From NCBI GenBank assembly GCA_016702505.1, contig JADJDU010000003.1:124001-188000 (forward strand): a stretch of 64,000 nucleotides of DNA, in the 5' to 3' direction. This DNA is from Microthrixaceae bacterium. GTDB lineage: Bacteria > Actinomycetota > Acidimicrobiia > Acidimicrobiales > Iamiaceae. The position numbers were made by a program, and so were the translations under genes. Position 1 is the first letter of the stretch, and each line of letters begins with the position of its first letter. This document shows positions 28,418 to 37,644 of the stretch, in pieces. Under the pieces are notes generated by a model. The model was not told the DNA's origin, searched no databases, and was given only the letters and a program-made list of their open reading frames with translations.

Positions 28418-30306
28418 GCCCGGGCTCCTTCCAACTCCGACAGTGCCGGTTCCAAGTGAGGCTCCCGGTGCTGCGGGCCGGCGAAATGACGGGGAGCAAC
28501 CGACGCCGAGAAGAAGAGGCGCCGGTCGGTGTACTCACCCAGCATGAACACCACCAGCGAGAACAGGCAAGCCAACGCCAAGCCGGGCCGGGCCAACGAA
28601 GTTTCATCGACGGGCACCCCGGCCAACGCGGCCCGAGCTACCAGCGGGATGACCACACCACCGAGCACGGTGGCTCCCACCCGCAGGCCCAACAGCGGCT
28701 TCAAAGGTCCGCTTAGCAGGCTCCGGGTGGCACCCAGGTCAGAGGATCGGGGCCGGGTCGCCGTACCGGGCCGCAGCACGAGGGCCTGGCCGATCAGGCT
28801 CACGACGGTCACCGCCACCGACACCGACAAGAGCACCCGTGCCGCGCTCAACGACGACGTGTGCGACGGCCACCCCAACGCCACCGCCGCCACCAACAAG
28901 GAACCACCGGCCAGAGCCGTCAGCCCGAAGCGGTTGGTGCTAGTGCGCACCCTCCACCAGGTTCGGCCCGTCACCGCGTAGAGCATCACCGAGCAGGCCA
29001 GCCCGGCCAGCCCCGCACCGGCGGCTGCGATCTCGAGCGCGGTCGTGACCCAACCGGCCATGCCGACCAGCGCGGAGAGGGCGTGAGCCACCCCGAGACC
29101 AGCGAAGGCCCCGAACGCCACGATCTCCCGGCTCAACCAGGAGTGACGGATACCGATCACGGCCCGCCACGCCTGCAACGGCCGGCCGAGGTGGCCGACC
29201 GACGCGGCCAGAGCCACCAGGGCCACACCCAGAGCGGTCACGGCCACCGCGTCGGGCACGGCGTCGGGGGAAACCACACCTAGACCCGCACCCACCGTCG
29301 AAGCCCCCACCGAAACCTGGGTGAGGGTGAGCATCACCGACAACGGGGTGTGCTCATGAGACGGGGCCAACACCCGGTGATCGGCGAAGTCCCCGGCCCC
29401 GACTGCTCCGGCCGCCACCCGACGAGACCGATACCGGGTGGTGGGCACCGTGAGGGTCGAGTCGGGCGCTCCGGGCACGAGCCTGGTTGCGGGTTCGGCC
29501 ACCAGCTCGGCCCGCAACACCTCCACGTCGACCACGGTGATGGTGATGGCCCCGTTCGGGCAACCCTGCACGCAGGCCGGCGCCTCCCCCTCGGCCAGAC
29601 GCCCGCGGCACATGTCGCACTTGCGCACGATGCCGAGATCGGCGTTGTAGAGCGGCACCTCATAGGGGCAGGTGAGGGTGCAGTAGGAGCAGCCGATGCA
29701 CTGGTCGTCGAGGTGGGCGACGATCCCGGTGATCGGGTCCTTCTCGTAGGCGTCGACCGGGCAACCGGCCAGACACGCCGGTTCCACGCAGTGGTGGCAC
29801 GCCGCGGTGACGGTGAGCACCGACGGTCCCGCCGGGGCGGTGCAGGTGGCGGTGGTGCCGTGGACGGTGGTGACCGCTCGCCACTGCTCGCCCTCGTCCA
29901 GCCCGTTCAGGTTGTTGCACGCCGACACGCACGCCTTGCAGCCGGTGCACGAGTCCAAGTCGACCTCGAAGGCGTACTGCTCGCCAACCCCAGGGGCCGC
30001 GGTGGGCAAACGGTCGGCCCACCACCGTTCCCCGGCCGGGATCAGATCGGCCTCGTGGACCCGGGCGAAGCGCTCCACCGGGGTCAGCTCCTGCTGGCGC
30101 CCCAACAACACGTCGATCGGGGTGAGCCCGGCCTCGATCGTGTCCGTCAGGCCACCGGAGGCCGAGCGCGTCCGTCCCAACTGCACCGGTACCGAGGTGG
30201 CCAAGGCCGCGGCGCTCACACCGACTCCTCGGGTGCGGTCCACCTCGAGGGGGGACACGGAGGTTGGAACGTCATCCTCCAAGACTGCCGACCCCGGGTT
30301 ACCCAC
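28414..30306 (-). CDS. Fe-S electron-transfer subunit fused to DmsC-like membrane anchor
   Basis: About 630 residues. Residues ~115-280 hold four ferredoxin-type cysteine clusters in DmsB order: CTGCKACVSACNNLNG, CHHCVEPACLAGCPVDAY, CIGCSYCTLTCPYEVP, and CDMCRGRLAEGEAPACVQGC. From residue ~320 to the C-terminus come about eight hydrophobic helices resembling a DmsC/NrfD-like quinol-oxidising anchor. B and C subunits are normally separate proteins; here they are one chain. The likely role is to pass electrons from membrane quinol to the molybdopterin subunit, whose gene overlaps its 3' end. GTG 30306 is the longest supported start; the first ~50 residues are weakly conserved-looking and a later start is possible. 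Confidence 0.85.
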   Translation of the reverse strand: MGNPGSAVLEDDVPTSVSPLEVDRTRGVGVSAAALATSVPVQLGRTRSASGGLTDTIEAGLTPIDVLLGRQQELTPVERFARVHEADLIPAGERWWADRLPTAAPGVGEQYAFEVDLDSCTGCKACVSACNNLNGLDEGEQWRAVTTVHGTTATCTAPAGPSVLTVTAACHHCVEPACLAGCPVDAYEKDPITGIVAHLDDQCIGCSYCTLTCPYEVPLYNADLGIVRKCDMCRGRLAEGEAPACVQGCPNGAITITVVDVEVLRAELVAEPATRLVPGAPDSTLTVPTTRYRSRRVAAGAVGAGDFADHRVLAPSHEHTPLSVMLTLTQVSVGASTVGAGLGVVSPDAVPDAVAVTALGVALVALAASVGHLGRPLQAWRAVIGIRHSWLSREIVAFGAFAGLGVAHALSALVGMAGWVTTALEIAAAGAGLAGLACSVMLYAVTGRTWWRVRTSTNRFGLTALAGGSLLVAAVALGWPSHTSSLSAARVLLSVSVAVTVVSLIGQALVLRPGTATRPRSSDLGATRSLLSGPLKPLLGLRVGATVLGGVVIPLVARAALAGVPVDETSLARPGLALACLFSLVVFMLGEYTDRRLFFSASVAPRHFAGPQHREPHLEPALSELEGARA

Positions 30307-30409
30307 CCGTTTGGTCGGCGTTACATCGCAGACACACCGTCCTCACACCAGGCCCGACACCGTGTGCGGTTGATGATCGCTGCCTCGCGGCAACGGTCTC
30401 GTGATCTGA

Positions 30410-31597
30410 TCAGCCGACGGCGAGGCGGTAGCCGCGGCGCATCACCGTCTCTATTCCGTCGGAGGCTGGGCCCAGACGGCGGCGAAGGCGACCTACCGTC
30501 ACCTCCACGGCGTGATCATCGGCTCCGTTCGCCCACACCTGACGACGGAGCTCACCCTTCGAGACGACTGCTCCGGGGCGGCGGCTCAGCGCCGCCATGA
30601 CCGCACGCTCTCGGTCGGTCAGCCACACCGGCTTTTCCCCGGCCACCACCAGGAGCCGGCCCTGGACCCGAACTTCGGACCCGGTGAGCATGAGCTCCAC
30701 GGCCTGGGGAGCCAACGCGTGAGCGACGGTGGCGACCATTGCCCCCAACCGGGTCGATCGTGGGCTGTAGGGCGAGGACAACCCGAGCGATGTCAGACAG
30801 TCGGCGGTGGCCGGCCCAACCGCCACCGCCAACACGGTTCCGTCGGTGAAGGCCGCCTTCACCGCATCGAGGGCCTCCATCTGCTCGGCCAACGTCACGA
30901 AGTTACGGACCGCGGGCGGCGAGGTGAAGGTGACGGCATCAACGGTGCCATCGACCACCGAGGCGATCACCCGGTGGGCGGGCTGGGTGTCCTCGGGGAG
31001 CTCCCACCGGTAGACCGGCACGGGTATCACGTCGATGCCGGGGGACAGCTCGGCGACCGACTCGGCCAGCCGTAGGTCACCCGATCCGTCGAGCTGCACG
31101 GCGATACGGGTTCCGGCCTCGAGACCGTGGAACTTCTCGGATTCGAGGTGAGCGAGCAACTCGGAGAACCGACCCGACGGGGCCGTCCAGGTCACGTCGA
31201 GCCCGGTGGCCATGGCCACGCCCGACACCGATCGACCCCGAGCCAGGACAACCGGTCCGCTCAGTACTTCCAGCAGCTCATCGCCCAACTCGACGCTGTC
31301 GGCTTCTGTCAGCCACGCCCGGACCCCCACCGCGGTGGTGAGGATCACGACATCGGGCCGCCGGTCCACCAATGACCTGGTGGCGTCCAGCAAAGCGATC
31401 CGGTCGGTCACCGACTCGGTACGGATCACCGGCCCGTGCACCACGGTGGCTCCGAGGCGGGACAAAAGGGCAGCCTGCTCGTCGGCGCGGCGGTCGGCGG
31501 TGACGGCCACGGTGAATCCGGCGAGAGGTTCCAACTTCACCGCCAGAGCCTCACCCACTCGTGTTTCCGAGTGGTTTCGGGCCGATGACCCCGGCAT
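30410..31597 (-). CDS. Uroporphyrinogen-III synthase (HemD) fused to OmpR-type winged helix
   Basis: About 395 residues from ATG 31597. Residues ~30-270 are HemD-like (LAGFTVAVTADRRADEQAAL, DAVTFTSPPAVRNFV, LAVAVGPATADCLTSLG). The C-terminal ~100 residues are an OmpR/PhoB-type winged-helix domain (LTDRERAVMAALSRRPGAVV, then VEVTVGRLRRRLGP.IETVMRRGYRLAV). HemD makes uroporphyrinogen III, the precursor of siroheme needed by NirB, and the added DNA-binding domain may couple tetrapyrrole or nitrogen status to transcription. It lies 30 bases after nirD in the same direction. Whether the synthase is active or purely regulatory cannot be told. Confidence 0.87.
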   Translation of the reverse strand: MPGSSARNHSETRVGEALAVKLEPLAGFTVAVTADRRADEQAALLSRLGATVVHGPVIRTESVTDRIALLDATRSLVDRRPDVVILTTAVGVRAWLTEADSVELGDELLEVLSGPVVLARGRSVSGVAMATGLDVTWTAPSGRFSELLAHLESEKFHGLEAGTRIAVQLDGSGDLRLAESVAELSPGIDVIPVPVYRWELPEDTQPAHRVIASVVDGTVDAVTFTSPPAVRNFVTLAEQMEALDAVKAAFTDGTVLAVAVGPATADCLTSLGLSSPYSPRSTRLGAMVATVAHALAPQAVELMLTGSEVRVQGRLLVVAGEKPVWLTDRERAVMAALSRRPGAVVSKGELRRQVWANGADDHAVEVTVGRLRRRLGPASDGIETVMRRGYRLAVG

Positions 31598-31627
31598 GAT
31601 CGCTGGCTCATGACCGGGCGACAACGG

Positions 31628-32011
31628 TCACATGGCCGGGGTGACCAGGGTGTCGGCAACCTCGACCACGCCGTCTGTGATCCGCACCGCCCACACCGCC
31701 AAGGCGGGGTCGCCTTCGGTCAGCCCTTCACCGGTATCGAGGCGGTAACGATGCTTGTCCAGCGGGGAGGCCACGTAACGGATGACAGCCCCGTCGTCAT
31801 CGGCGTCGTTCCCCGACGCCACGGCGAGCGAACCGGTGATGCCGTGGGCCATCACGTTGGCGCCACTGCGGGGGTCGATGCCGCCGACCGCGGCCACCTC
31901 GGTGTCGGACAGTCGGAACACGGCTACGCACTCACCATCGACCAGAGCCCCGACGCCACGCCCCACGATCAGGTCAGCGAGGGGTGCCACCGGCACCCAT
32001 GCCGCGGTCAC
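31628..32011 (-). CDS. nirD: Nitrite reductase [NAD(P)H] small subunit
   Basis: 127 residues from GTG 32011 (VTAAWVPVAPLADL). A Rieske-like fold of the NirD type is suggested by VAVFRLSDTEVAAVGGIDP and VASPLDKHRYRLDTGEGL; as in other NirD proteins the Rieske cluster cysteines are absent. It partners NirB for six-electron reduction of nitrite to ammonium in the cytoplasm. Its GTG overlaps the nirB TGA (GTGA), so the two are translationally coupled. Confidence 0.9.
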   Translation of the reverse strand: MTAAWVPVAPLADLIVGRGVGALVDGECVAVFRLSDTEVAAVGGIDPRSGANVMAHGITGSLAVASGNDADDDGAVIRYVASPLDKHRYRLDTGEGLTEGDPALAVWAVRITDGVVEVADTLVTPAM

Positions 32012-34638
32012 GCCGTCACCGCCTCGAGGACCCGCTCGGTGCGGCCGGGGATCTTCTCGTCCGGTCGGGCCGGGCGGACCTGGCCCCGCTCCCGGATGAA
32101 CACCACCGTCGGGTCGGGGGTGCCGGGCGAGTTGACGAAGGTGGAGAAGCGGGCCAGGCGGTCGGGGCGCTCCAGCGTGGCCGCCCACTCACACTCGTAG
32201 GTGTCGAGGTGGTGAGCCATGGCGGCGTCGAGCTCGTCGACCACACCCAGCACGTCCTCGAAGATCACGGCCCGAAGCCGGCTCAGACCGCCTTCGAGGC
32301 CCTCCACCCAGGTGCTGGTGCGCTGGAGCCGGTCGGCGGTGCGCACGTAGTACATGAGGTACCGGTCTATGGCGGCCACCAGCTCGTGGTCGGACAAGTC
32401 CTCGGCCAACAGGTCGGCGTGACGGGGCTGCTTACCGCCGTTGCCGCCCACGTAGAGGTTCCAGCCCCTCTCGGTGGCGATGACCCCGACGTCCTTGCTC
32501 TGGGCTTCGGCGCATTCACGGGCACAACCAGACACCGCCATCTTGATCTTGTGAGGAGAACGCAGGCCCTTGTAGCGGTTCTCCAAGAAGATGGCCATGG
32601 AAGTGGAGTCCTTGACGCCGTATCGGCACCAGGTCTCGCCGACGCAGGACTTCACCGTTCGCAGGGACTTGCCGTAGGCGTGACCCGACTCGAAGCCGGC
32701 GTCCACCAGTCGCCGCCAGATGTCGGGGAGCTGGTCGACGGTGGCACCGAACAGGTCGATGCGTTGGCCGCCGGTGATCTTGGTGTACAGGTCGAAGTCC
32801 CTAGCCACCTCACCGATCACGATCAGACCTTCGGGGGTGATCTCTCCGCCAGGGATGCGGGGCACCACCGAGTAGGTCCCGTCCTTTTGCATGTTGGCCA
32901 GGAATCGGTCGTTGGTGTCTTGGATGGCGGCCCGGTCGTCGTCGAGCACGTGCTCGTTGACCACGGTGGCCAGCACCGACCCGATGACCGGCTTGCAGAT
33001 CTCACAGCCGTCACCGGTGCCGTGGGCTTCGATGACCTCGGCGAAGGTGCGGTACTGGTGGATGCGGACCAACTCGAACAGGTCGACCCGGGTGTAGGCG
33101 AAGTGGGGGCACAGGTCGGTGGAGACCTCGACGCCCTTGGCCCGCAGCGCCAGGTTGACCAGCGTGGTCATCTGGGGGACGCAACCACCACAACCCGAAC
33201 CACCCTTGGTCACACAGGTGACAGCAGCCACGTCGGGGCAGCCCTTGGCCACCGCCTCCTCGATCTGACCCTTGGTCACGTTCTCACAGGTGCAGATCAC
33301 GGCCTCGGCCGGCAGGGCGGCCAGGCCGCCGCCAGCCGCGGCGTCTCCCTCGGCCTGGGGGCCGCGGGCCAGGAGCATCGCCGGTTCCTCGGGCACCGGG
33401 GTGGTCCCGGTGATGACCTGCAAAAGCGACGGATAGGCGGAGGTGTCACCGACCAGGACCGAACCAAGGGCCCGGGTACCGTCAGCGGAGACGACCAGCT
33501 TCTCGTAGGTGCCGGTGAGCGGGTCGTCCCACACCAGGGCTCGGGCGTCGGGGTCGTTGCGATCGGCGTGAGGGTCACCGAGGCTGCCCACGTCCACACC
33601 CAGGAGCTTCAGCTTGGTGGAAAGGTCCGCTGACTCGAAGCGGGTCTCGGGTAGGTCCTCACCGCGGGCGGCAGCCACCAGGCGGGCAGCCAGGAGTCGG
33701 GCCATGGTGTAGCCGGGGGCCACCAGTCCGTAGACCCGTCCGCCCACCACCGCACACTCGCCGATGGCCGAGATGGCCGGGTCAGACGTGGTCATCACGT
33801 CGTCGACCAGGATGCCGCCCCGTTCACCGACCTCGAGGCCGCAGTCCCGGGCCAACTGATCCCGGGGCCGGATACCGGCCGAGAACACCACCAGGTCGGT
33901 GGGCAACGGGTCACCCTCGGCGAAGTTCACCGCGGTCACACCGTCGTCGCCCTCCACGCTGGCGGTGGCGACACCGGTGTGGACGTGAACCCCGAGCCCC
34001 TCGATGTGGGTCTTGAGGACCTCGCTGCCCCGGGCGTCGAGCTGCACCGGCATCAGGCCCGGCGCCATCTCCAACACGTGGGTCTCCAGCCCGAGGCCCA
34101 GAAGGGCGTTGGCGGCCTCCAACCCCAGCAGGCCACCGCCGACCACCACGCCCCGCTTCACGTCGGGGCGTTCGGCCGCCGCGGTGATGGCCTCGAGGTC
34201 CTCGATGGTGCGGTACACGAAGCGATCCGGGCCGGTGGCGCCGGGGATGGGAGGCACGAACGGGGATGAACCAGTGGCCAGGACCAGGTGGTCGTAGGGA
34301 AACGTTGCCCCCGATTCGGTGGTCACGGTTGCGGTGTCACGGTCGATGCCGGCCACGGCGTCGGCTAGGTGGAGGGTTATGCCGTGATCGGCGAACCAGG
34401 CTTCGGAGGTGAGGGCCAGGTCGTCGGCATTGCGGGTCTTGAACCACGACGTCAGGCCGACGCGGTCATAGGCCGGGCGGATCTCCTCTCCCAGCACCGT
34501 AACGGCCACCTCGGTGGTGGCACCGGCGTCGACCAGAGCCTGGAGCAGCTTCTGGCCCACCATGCCGTTCCCAACCACCACCAGGCGCAGCGGGCCGGCG
34601 GCTGGGTCACGACGATCGGAGTTCTGGTCCATTGACAT
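32008..34638 (-). CDS. nirB: Nitrite reductase [NAD(P)H] large subunit
   Basis: 876 residues from ATG 34638 (MSMDQNSD). It has an N-terminal FAD/NAD-binding pyridine-nucleotide oxidoreductase domain (LRLVVVGNGMVGQKLLQAL; GVVVGGGLLGLEAANALLGL), then a BFD-like [2Fe-2S] region (ICTCENVTKG, then GGSGCGGCVPQM), then the sulfite/nitrite reductase siroheme/4Fe-4S domain with CVGETWCRYG and VSGCARECAEAQ supplying the cluster and siroheme cysteines. It carries electrons from NAD(P)H to nitrite, giving ammonium for assimilation. It is the first gene of the minus-strand nitrate cluster, about 160 bases after metF. Confidence 0.95.
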   Translation of the reverse strand: MSMDQNSDRRDPAAGPLRLVVVGNGMVGQKLLQALVDAGATTEVAVTVLGEEIRPAYDRVGLTSWFKTRNADDLALTSEAWFADHGITLHLADAVAGIDRDTATVTTESGATFPYDHLVLATGSSPFVPPIPGATGPDRFVYRTIEDLEAITAAAERPDVKRGVVVGGGLLGLEAANALLGLGLETHVLEMAPGLMPVQLDARGSEVLKTHIEGLGVHVHTGVATASVEGDDGVTAVNFAEGDPLPTDLVVFSAGIRPRDQLARDCGLEVGERGGILVDDVMTTSDPAISAIGECAVVGGRVYGLVAPGYTMARLLAARLVAAARGEDLPETRFESADLSTKLKLLGVDVGSLGDPHADRNDPDARALVWDDPLTGTYEKLVVSADGTRALGSVLVGDTSAYPSLLQVITGTTPVPEEPAMLLARGPQAEGDAAAGGGLAALPAEAVICTCENVTKGQIEEAVAKGCPDVAAVTCVTKGGSGCGGCVPQMTTLVNLALRAKGVEVSTDLCPHFAYTRVDLFELVRIHQYRTFAEVIEAHGTGDGCEICKPVIGSVLATVVNEHVLDDDRAAIQDTNDRFLANMQKDGTYSVVPRIPGGEITPEGLIVIGEVARDFDLYTKITGGQRIDLFGATVDQLPDIWRRLVDAGFESGHAYGKSLRTVKSCVGETWCRYGVKDSTSMAIFLENRYKGLRSPHKIKMAVSGCARECAEAQSKDVGVIATERGWNLYVGGNGGKQPRHADLLAEDLSDHELVAAIDRYLMYYVRTADRLQRTSTWVEGLEGGLSRLRAVIFEDVLGVVDELDAAMAHHLDTYECEWAATLERPDRLARFSTFVNSPGTPDPTVVFIRERGQVRPARPDEKIPGRTERVLEAVTA

Positions 34639-34735
34639 GCCGACACCCAACACGGTCGCTGTCACGGGGCCGCGACACGCCGATGACGCCCGGGCGAACG
34701 CCATCACGCACCGCGCCGACCACCGATGTGCGTGT

Positions 34736-34765
34736 GCTCACACCCCTGTCCCCTGCGGTGTGAGC
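34736..34765 (-). terminator. Inverted repeat between metF and nirB (terminator or operator)
   Basis: GCTCACACC and GGTGTGAGC form a perfect 9-bp inverted repeat with a 12-base spacer, lying 35 bases after the metF stop and about 100 bases before the nirB start. There is no T run on the minus strand, so it may be a factor-dependent terminator or a regulator site for the nir cluster. An overlapping GTGTG-CT-CACAC is also symmetric. Confidence 0.45.
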
Positions 34766-34799
34766 TTTCGTTCACGCGGACGTCCAGGTCGGGCCGCGG

Positions 34800-35666
34800 T
34801 CAGCTCTGGTTCTTGGAGATGCCCAGGTTGTCGTAGATGGCGGTGATCGAGTCGGCCCGGTTCATGGCGTACAGGTGGATCCCTGGTACCCCCATCTCCA
34901 AGAGGGCCGCAACCAGATCGGTGGCCACCTCCACCCCCAGCTTGCGGGTGGCGTCGGGATCGCCATCTACCTGGTCCATCCGTTCCTGGAGCCAAGCCGG
35001 GATGTTGGTGTTGTTCACCGCCGACATGCGCCGGGCGCCGGCGACGTTCACGAACGGCATGACCCCGGGCAGGACCGGGGTGCGACAGCCGAGGTCGTCC
35101 AACTCGGAGACCATCCGCTCGTAGTGCTCGACCTCCCAGAAGAACTGGGACATCCCGAAATCGGCCGACGCCAACTTGGCGGCCAGGTGGGTCCGGTCGC
35201 TTTCCCGGTCAGGCGAACGGGGGTGCACTTCGGGGAACGCGGCCACGGCCACCGAGAAGTGGTCGACATCGTGAACCAACTCGACCAGCTCGGAGGCAAA
35301 GGTGAAATCGCCGCCGGCATCGGAGCCGTCCGCAGGCGGGTCTCCGGCCAGAGCCAACACGTTGTGTATCCCCGCCGATCGATAGTCCTCGAGCAGGGAC
35401 AGCAGATCGCTGCGGGTATGGCCCACACAGGTGAGATGTGGCATGGCCGGGAACGCCTGCTCGTCGTTGATCCGCACCACGACATCTCGGGTGGTGGAAC
35501 GGGTCGAACCGCCCGCCCCGTAGGTGACCGACACGAAATCTGGGCTCAGCTCACCCAGAGAACGGACAGTCTCATCCAACGCCACCAACCCCTCAGGCGT
35601 CTTGGGCGGGAAGAACTCGAATGACCACGTGGGGCCAGCGGCGAGAAGGTCAGAGATCCGGGTCAT
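34800..35666 (-). CDS. metF: 5,10-methylenetetrahydrofolate reductase
   Basis: 288 residues, MTRISDLLAAGPTWSFEFFP. The MetF TIM barrel is shown by SFEFFPPKTPEG, DFVSVTYGAGGSTR, HLTCVGHTRSDL, VLALAGDPPADG and PVLPGVMPFVN, in the usual order and at usual length. The enzyme reduces methylene-THF to methyl-THF for methionine synthesis, using FAD. It is divergent from the ABC transporter pair. folD, another C1-folate enzyme, lies nearby on the same strand but in a separate unit. Confidence 0.95.
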   Translation of the reverse strand: MTRISDLLAAGPTWSFEFFPPKTPEGLVALDETVRSLGELSPDFVSVTYGAGGSTRSTTRDVVVRINDEQAFPAMPHLTCVGHTRSDLLSLLEDYRSAGIHNVLALAGDPPADGSDAGGDFTFASELVELVHDVDHFSVAVAAFPEVHPRSPDRESDRTHLAAKLASADFGMSQFFWEVEHYERMVSELDDLGCRTPVLPGVMPFVNVAGARRMSAVNNTNIPAWLQERMDQVDGDPDATRKLGVEVATDLVAALLEMGVPGIHLYAMNRADSITAIYDNLGISKNQS

Positions 35667-35820
35667 GGTGGGCAACGATCCTACCGACCCGACGCCAGCC
35701 TTCCGGTCGAAAACAAGTGGTGGAAACGCGGGCGCGAGTCGGCATAATCGTCCGGCACCGCTGAGGGGTACCGGTGCCTCTTGTCGTCCGCTGAGAAAGG
35801 ACGCCTCCACGGCGCCGCCC

Positions 35821-36795
35821 ATGTCCTCTGACCATGCCATCGAAGCCCGCGGGCTCGTCAAGCGCTTCGGCCCCAAGACCGCGCTGGGCGGCATAGATCT
35901 GACCGTGCCCACCGGCACGGTGACCAGCGTGCTCGGCCCCAACGGGGCCGGCAAGACCACCGCGGTGCGGATCCTCACCACCTTGAGCATCCCCGACGAA
36001 GGCACCGCCACCGTGGCGGGGTTCGACGTCTCCAGCCACCCCACCGAGGTTCGTCGGCGCATCGGTCTCACCGCCCAGGACACCACCGTCGACGGGCTCC
36101 TCACCGGACGCCAGAACCTGGTGATGATCGGTGAGCTCCACCACCTCGGCCGGGCCGTAGCCCAACGCCGGGCCGACGAACTGCTCGAAGAGTTCTCCCT
36201 CTCCGACGCCGCCGACCGGGTGGTCAGCGGGTACTCCGGCGGCATGCGCAGACGCCTCGACATCGCCGCCACCCTGGTGGCCGACCCCGAGGTGCTGTTC
36301 CTCGACGAGCCCACCACCGGCCTCGACCCCCGGGCCCGCAACGAACTGTGGGACGTACTCGACACCCTGGTCGACCGGGGCACGACCATCTTGTTGACCA
36401 CCCAGTACCTGGAAGAGGCCGACCGTCTCGCCGACGACATCGTGGTGGTCGACCATGGCCAGATCATCGCCCAGGGCGACGCCCGCTCGCTCAAGCGTCA
36501 GGTGGGTGGCGATCAGATCCAGGTGGTGGCGTCGAGGGCAGACCAACTCGACGCCGTCGTGGTCATTCTGGCCCGGGCCAGCGCTGGCGAGCCGGCCGTC
36601 GACGCCTCGTCCCGCTCGGTCACCGCCCCCACCTCAGACGGAGTTTCGGCCTTGGCCGCCGTGGCCAGCGCCCTCCACGCCGAGGGGATCGAGGTCGACG
36701 ACCTCGGTCTGCGCCAACCCACCCTCGACGAGGTGTTCCTCACCCTCACCGGAACCCCCGCCACCGACGAAGAGCCCGAGGAGTCCACCCGATGA
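35821..36795 (+). CDS. ABC transporter ATP-binding protein, DrrA-like
   Basis: 324 residues from ATG 35821. Walker A is GPNGAGKTT, the signature is YSGGMRRRL and Walker B is VLFLDEPTTGLD, followed by the H-loop region LTTQYLEEADRLADDIVVVDHG. The C-terminal ~90-residue extension (RQPTLDEVFLTLTG) is typical of DrrA/NodI-type exporters. Its stop overlaps the start of the permease gene (ATGA). It drives export of a hydrophobic compound or lipid; the substrate is unknown and resistance is not implied. Confidence 0.92.
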   Translation: MSSDHAIEARGLVKRFGPKTALGGIDLTVPTGTVTSVLGPNGAGKTTAVRILTTLSIPDEGTATVAGFDVSSHPTEVRRRIGLTAQDTTVDGLLTGRQNLVMIGELHHLGRAVAQRRADELLEEFSLSDAADRVVSGYSGGMRRRLDIAATLVADPEVLFLDEPTTGLDPRARNELWDVLDTLVDRGTTILLTTQYLEEADRLADDIVVVDHGQIIAQGDARSLKRQVGGDQIQVVASRADQLDAVVVILARASAGEPAVDASSRSVTAPTSDGVSALAAVASALHAEGIEVDDLGLRQPTLDEVFLTLTGTPATDEEPEESTR

Positions 36796-37640
36796 CCGCC
36801 GTAGCCGTTCGAGAGTCCGCCGCGCCGTCGGCCCACGACCGTAAGGGGTCGATGTTCAGCGACATCTGGGTGATCGCCAAGCGCGGGCTGGTGCACATGC
36901 GCCGTCAGCCCGAGGCCCTCAGCGACGCCACCATCCAGCCCGTCATGTTCGTGCTGCTGTTCGCGTACGTGTTCGGCGGGGCCATCGCCGTCCCCGGGGG
37001 AGGCAGCTACCGGGAGTTCCTGATGGGAGGCATCTTCGCCCAGACCATCGTGTTCTCTGCCTTCGGTGTGGCCATCGGCATCGCCAACGACCGCAAGAAC
37101 GGTGCCATCGACCGGTTCCGGTCCCTGCCCATCTGGCGCGGTGCGGTGCTGGGCGGTCACGCCCTGGCCAACCTGTTCAAGGCCATGCTGCCCATCATCT
37201 TGATGTCGCTGTGCGGGCTCCTGGTCGGGTGGCGCATCCGCTCGGGGCTGATCGATGCCGTGTCGGGCTACGTGTTGATGATCGCCTTCTCCTTCGCCAT
37301 GGTGTGGGTCGGGGTGCTGCTGGGCAGCCTGGTCGCCACCCCCGAAGGGGTGACGGGCATAGCGTTCGCCGCCCTGTTCCCCATCACCTTCGTGGCCAGC
37401 ACCTTCGTACCGGTCAGCTCCATGCCCGGCCCGCTCAAGGTGGTGGCCCAGTGGAACCCGACGACCACTCTGGCCGACGCCCTGCGTGAAGCCTTCGGCA
37501 ACCCCAACACGCCGGTGCAGGCGGGAGACCCCTGGTCCATCGCCAACCCCACGCTCTACACCTGGATCTGGATCGTGGGGATCGTGGCCGTGTGCGCTCC
37601 CCTGGCCATCCGCGCCTACCAGCGCAGCCACGCCGACTGA
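36792..37640 (+). CDS. ABC transporter permease, ABC-2 (DrrB-like)
   Basis: 282 residues from ATG 36792. It has about six hydrophobic helices in ABC-2 arrangement, with the conserved region FLMGGIFAQTIVFSAFGVAI, then NDRKNGAIDRFRSLPI, and the late FVPVSSMPGPLKVVAQWNP block typical of DrrB-like permeases. It pairs with the ATPase encoded just upstream and overlapping. Integral membrane protein; substrate unknown. Confidence 0.92.
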   Translation: MTAVAVRESAAPSAHDRKGSMFSDIWVIAKRGLVHMRRQPEALSDATIQPVMFVLLFAYVFGGAIAVPGGGSYREFLMGGIFAQTIVFSAFGVAIGIANDRKNGAIDRFRSLPIWRGAVLGGHALANLFKAMLPIILMSLCGLLVGWRIRSGLIDAVSGYVLMIAFSFAMVWVGVLLGSLVATPEGVTGIAFAALFPITFVASTFVPVSSMPGPLKVVAQWNPTTTLADALREAFGNPNTPVQAGDPWSIANPTLYTWIWIVGIVAVCAPLAIRAYQRSHAD

Positions 37641-37644
37641 ACGT

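Noticed and set aside
31984..33633. 549-codon forward frame opposite nirB
   Set aside because: His/Val/Gly/Gln-rich composition with no domain, fully antisense to conserved nirB; a mirror frame.
35821..37640. ABC transporter pair as a drug-resistance locus
   Set aside because: The DrrAB-like architecture is common for exporters of lipids and unknown compounds; nothing local supports an antibiotic substrate.
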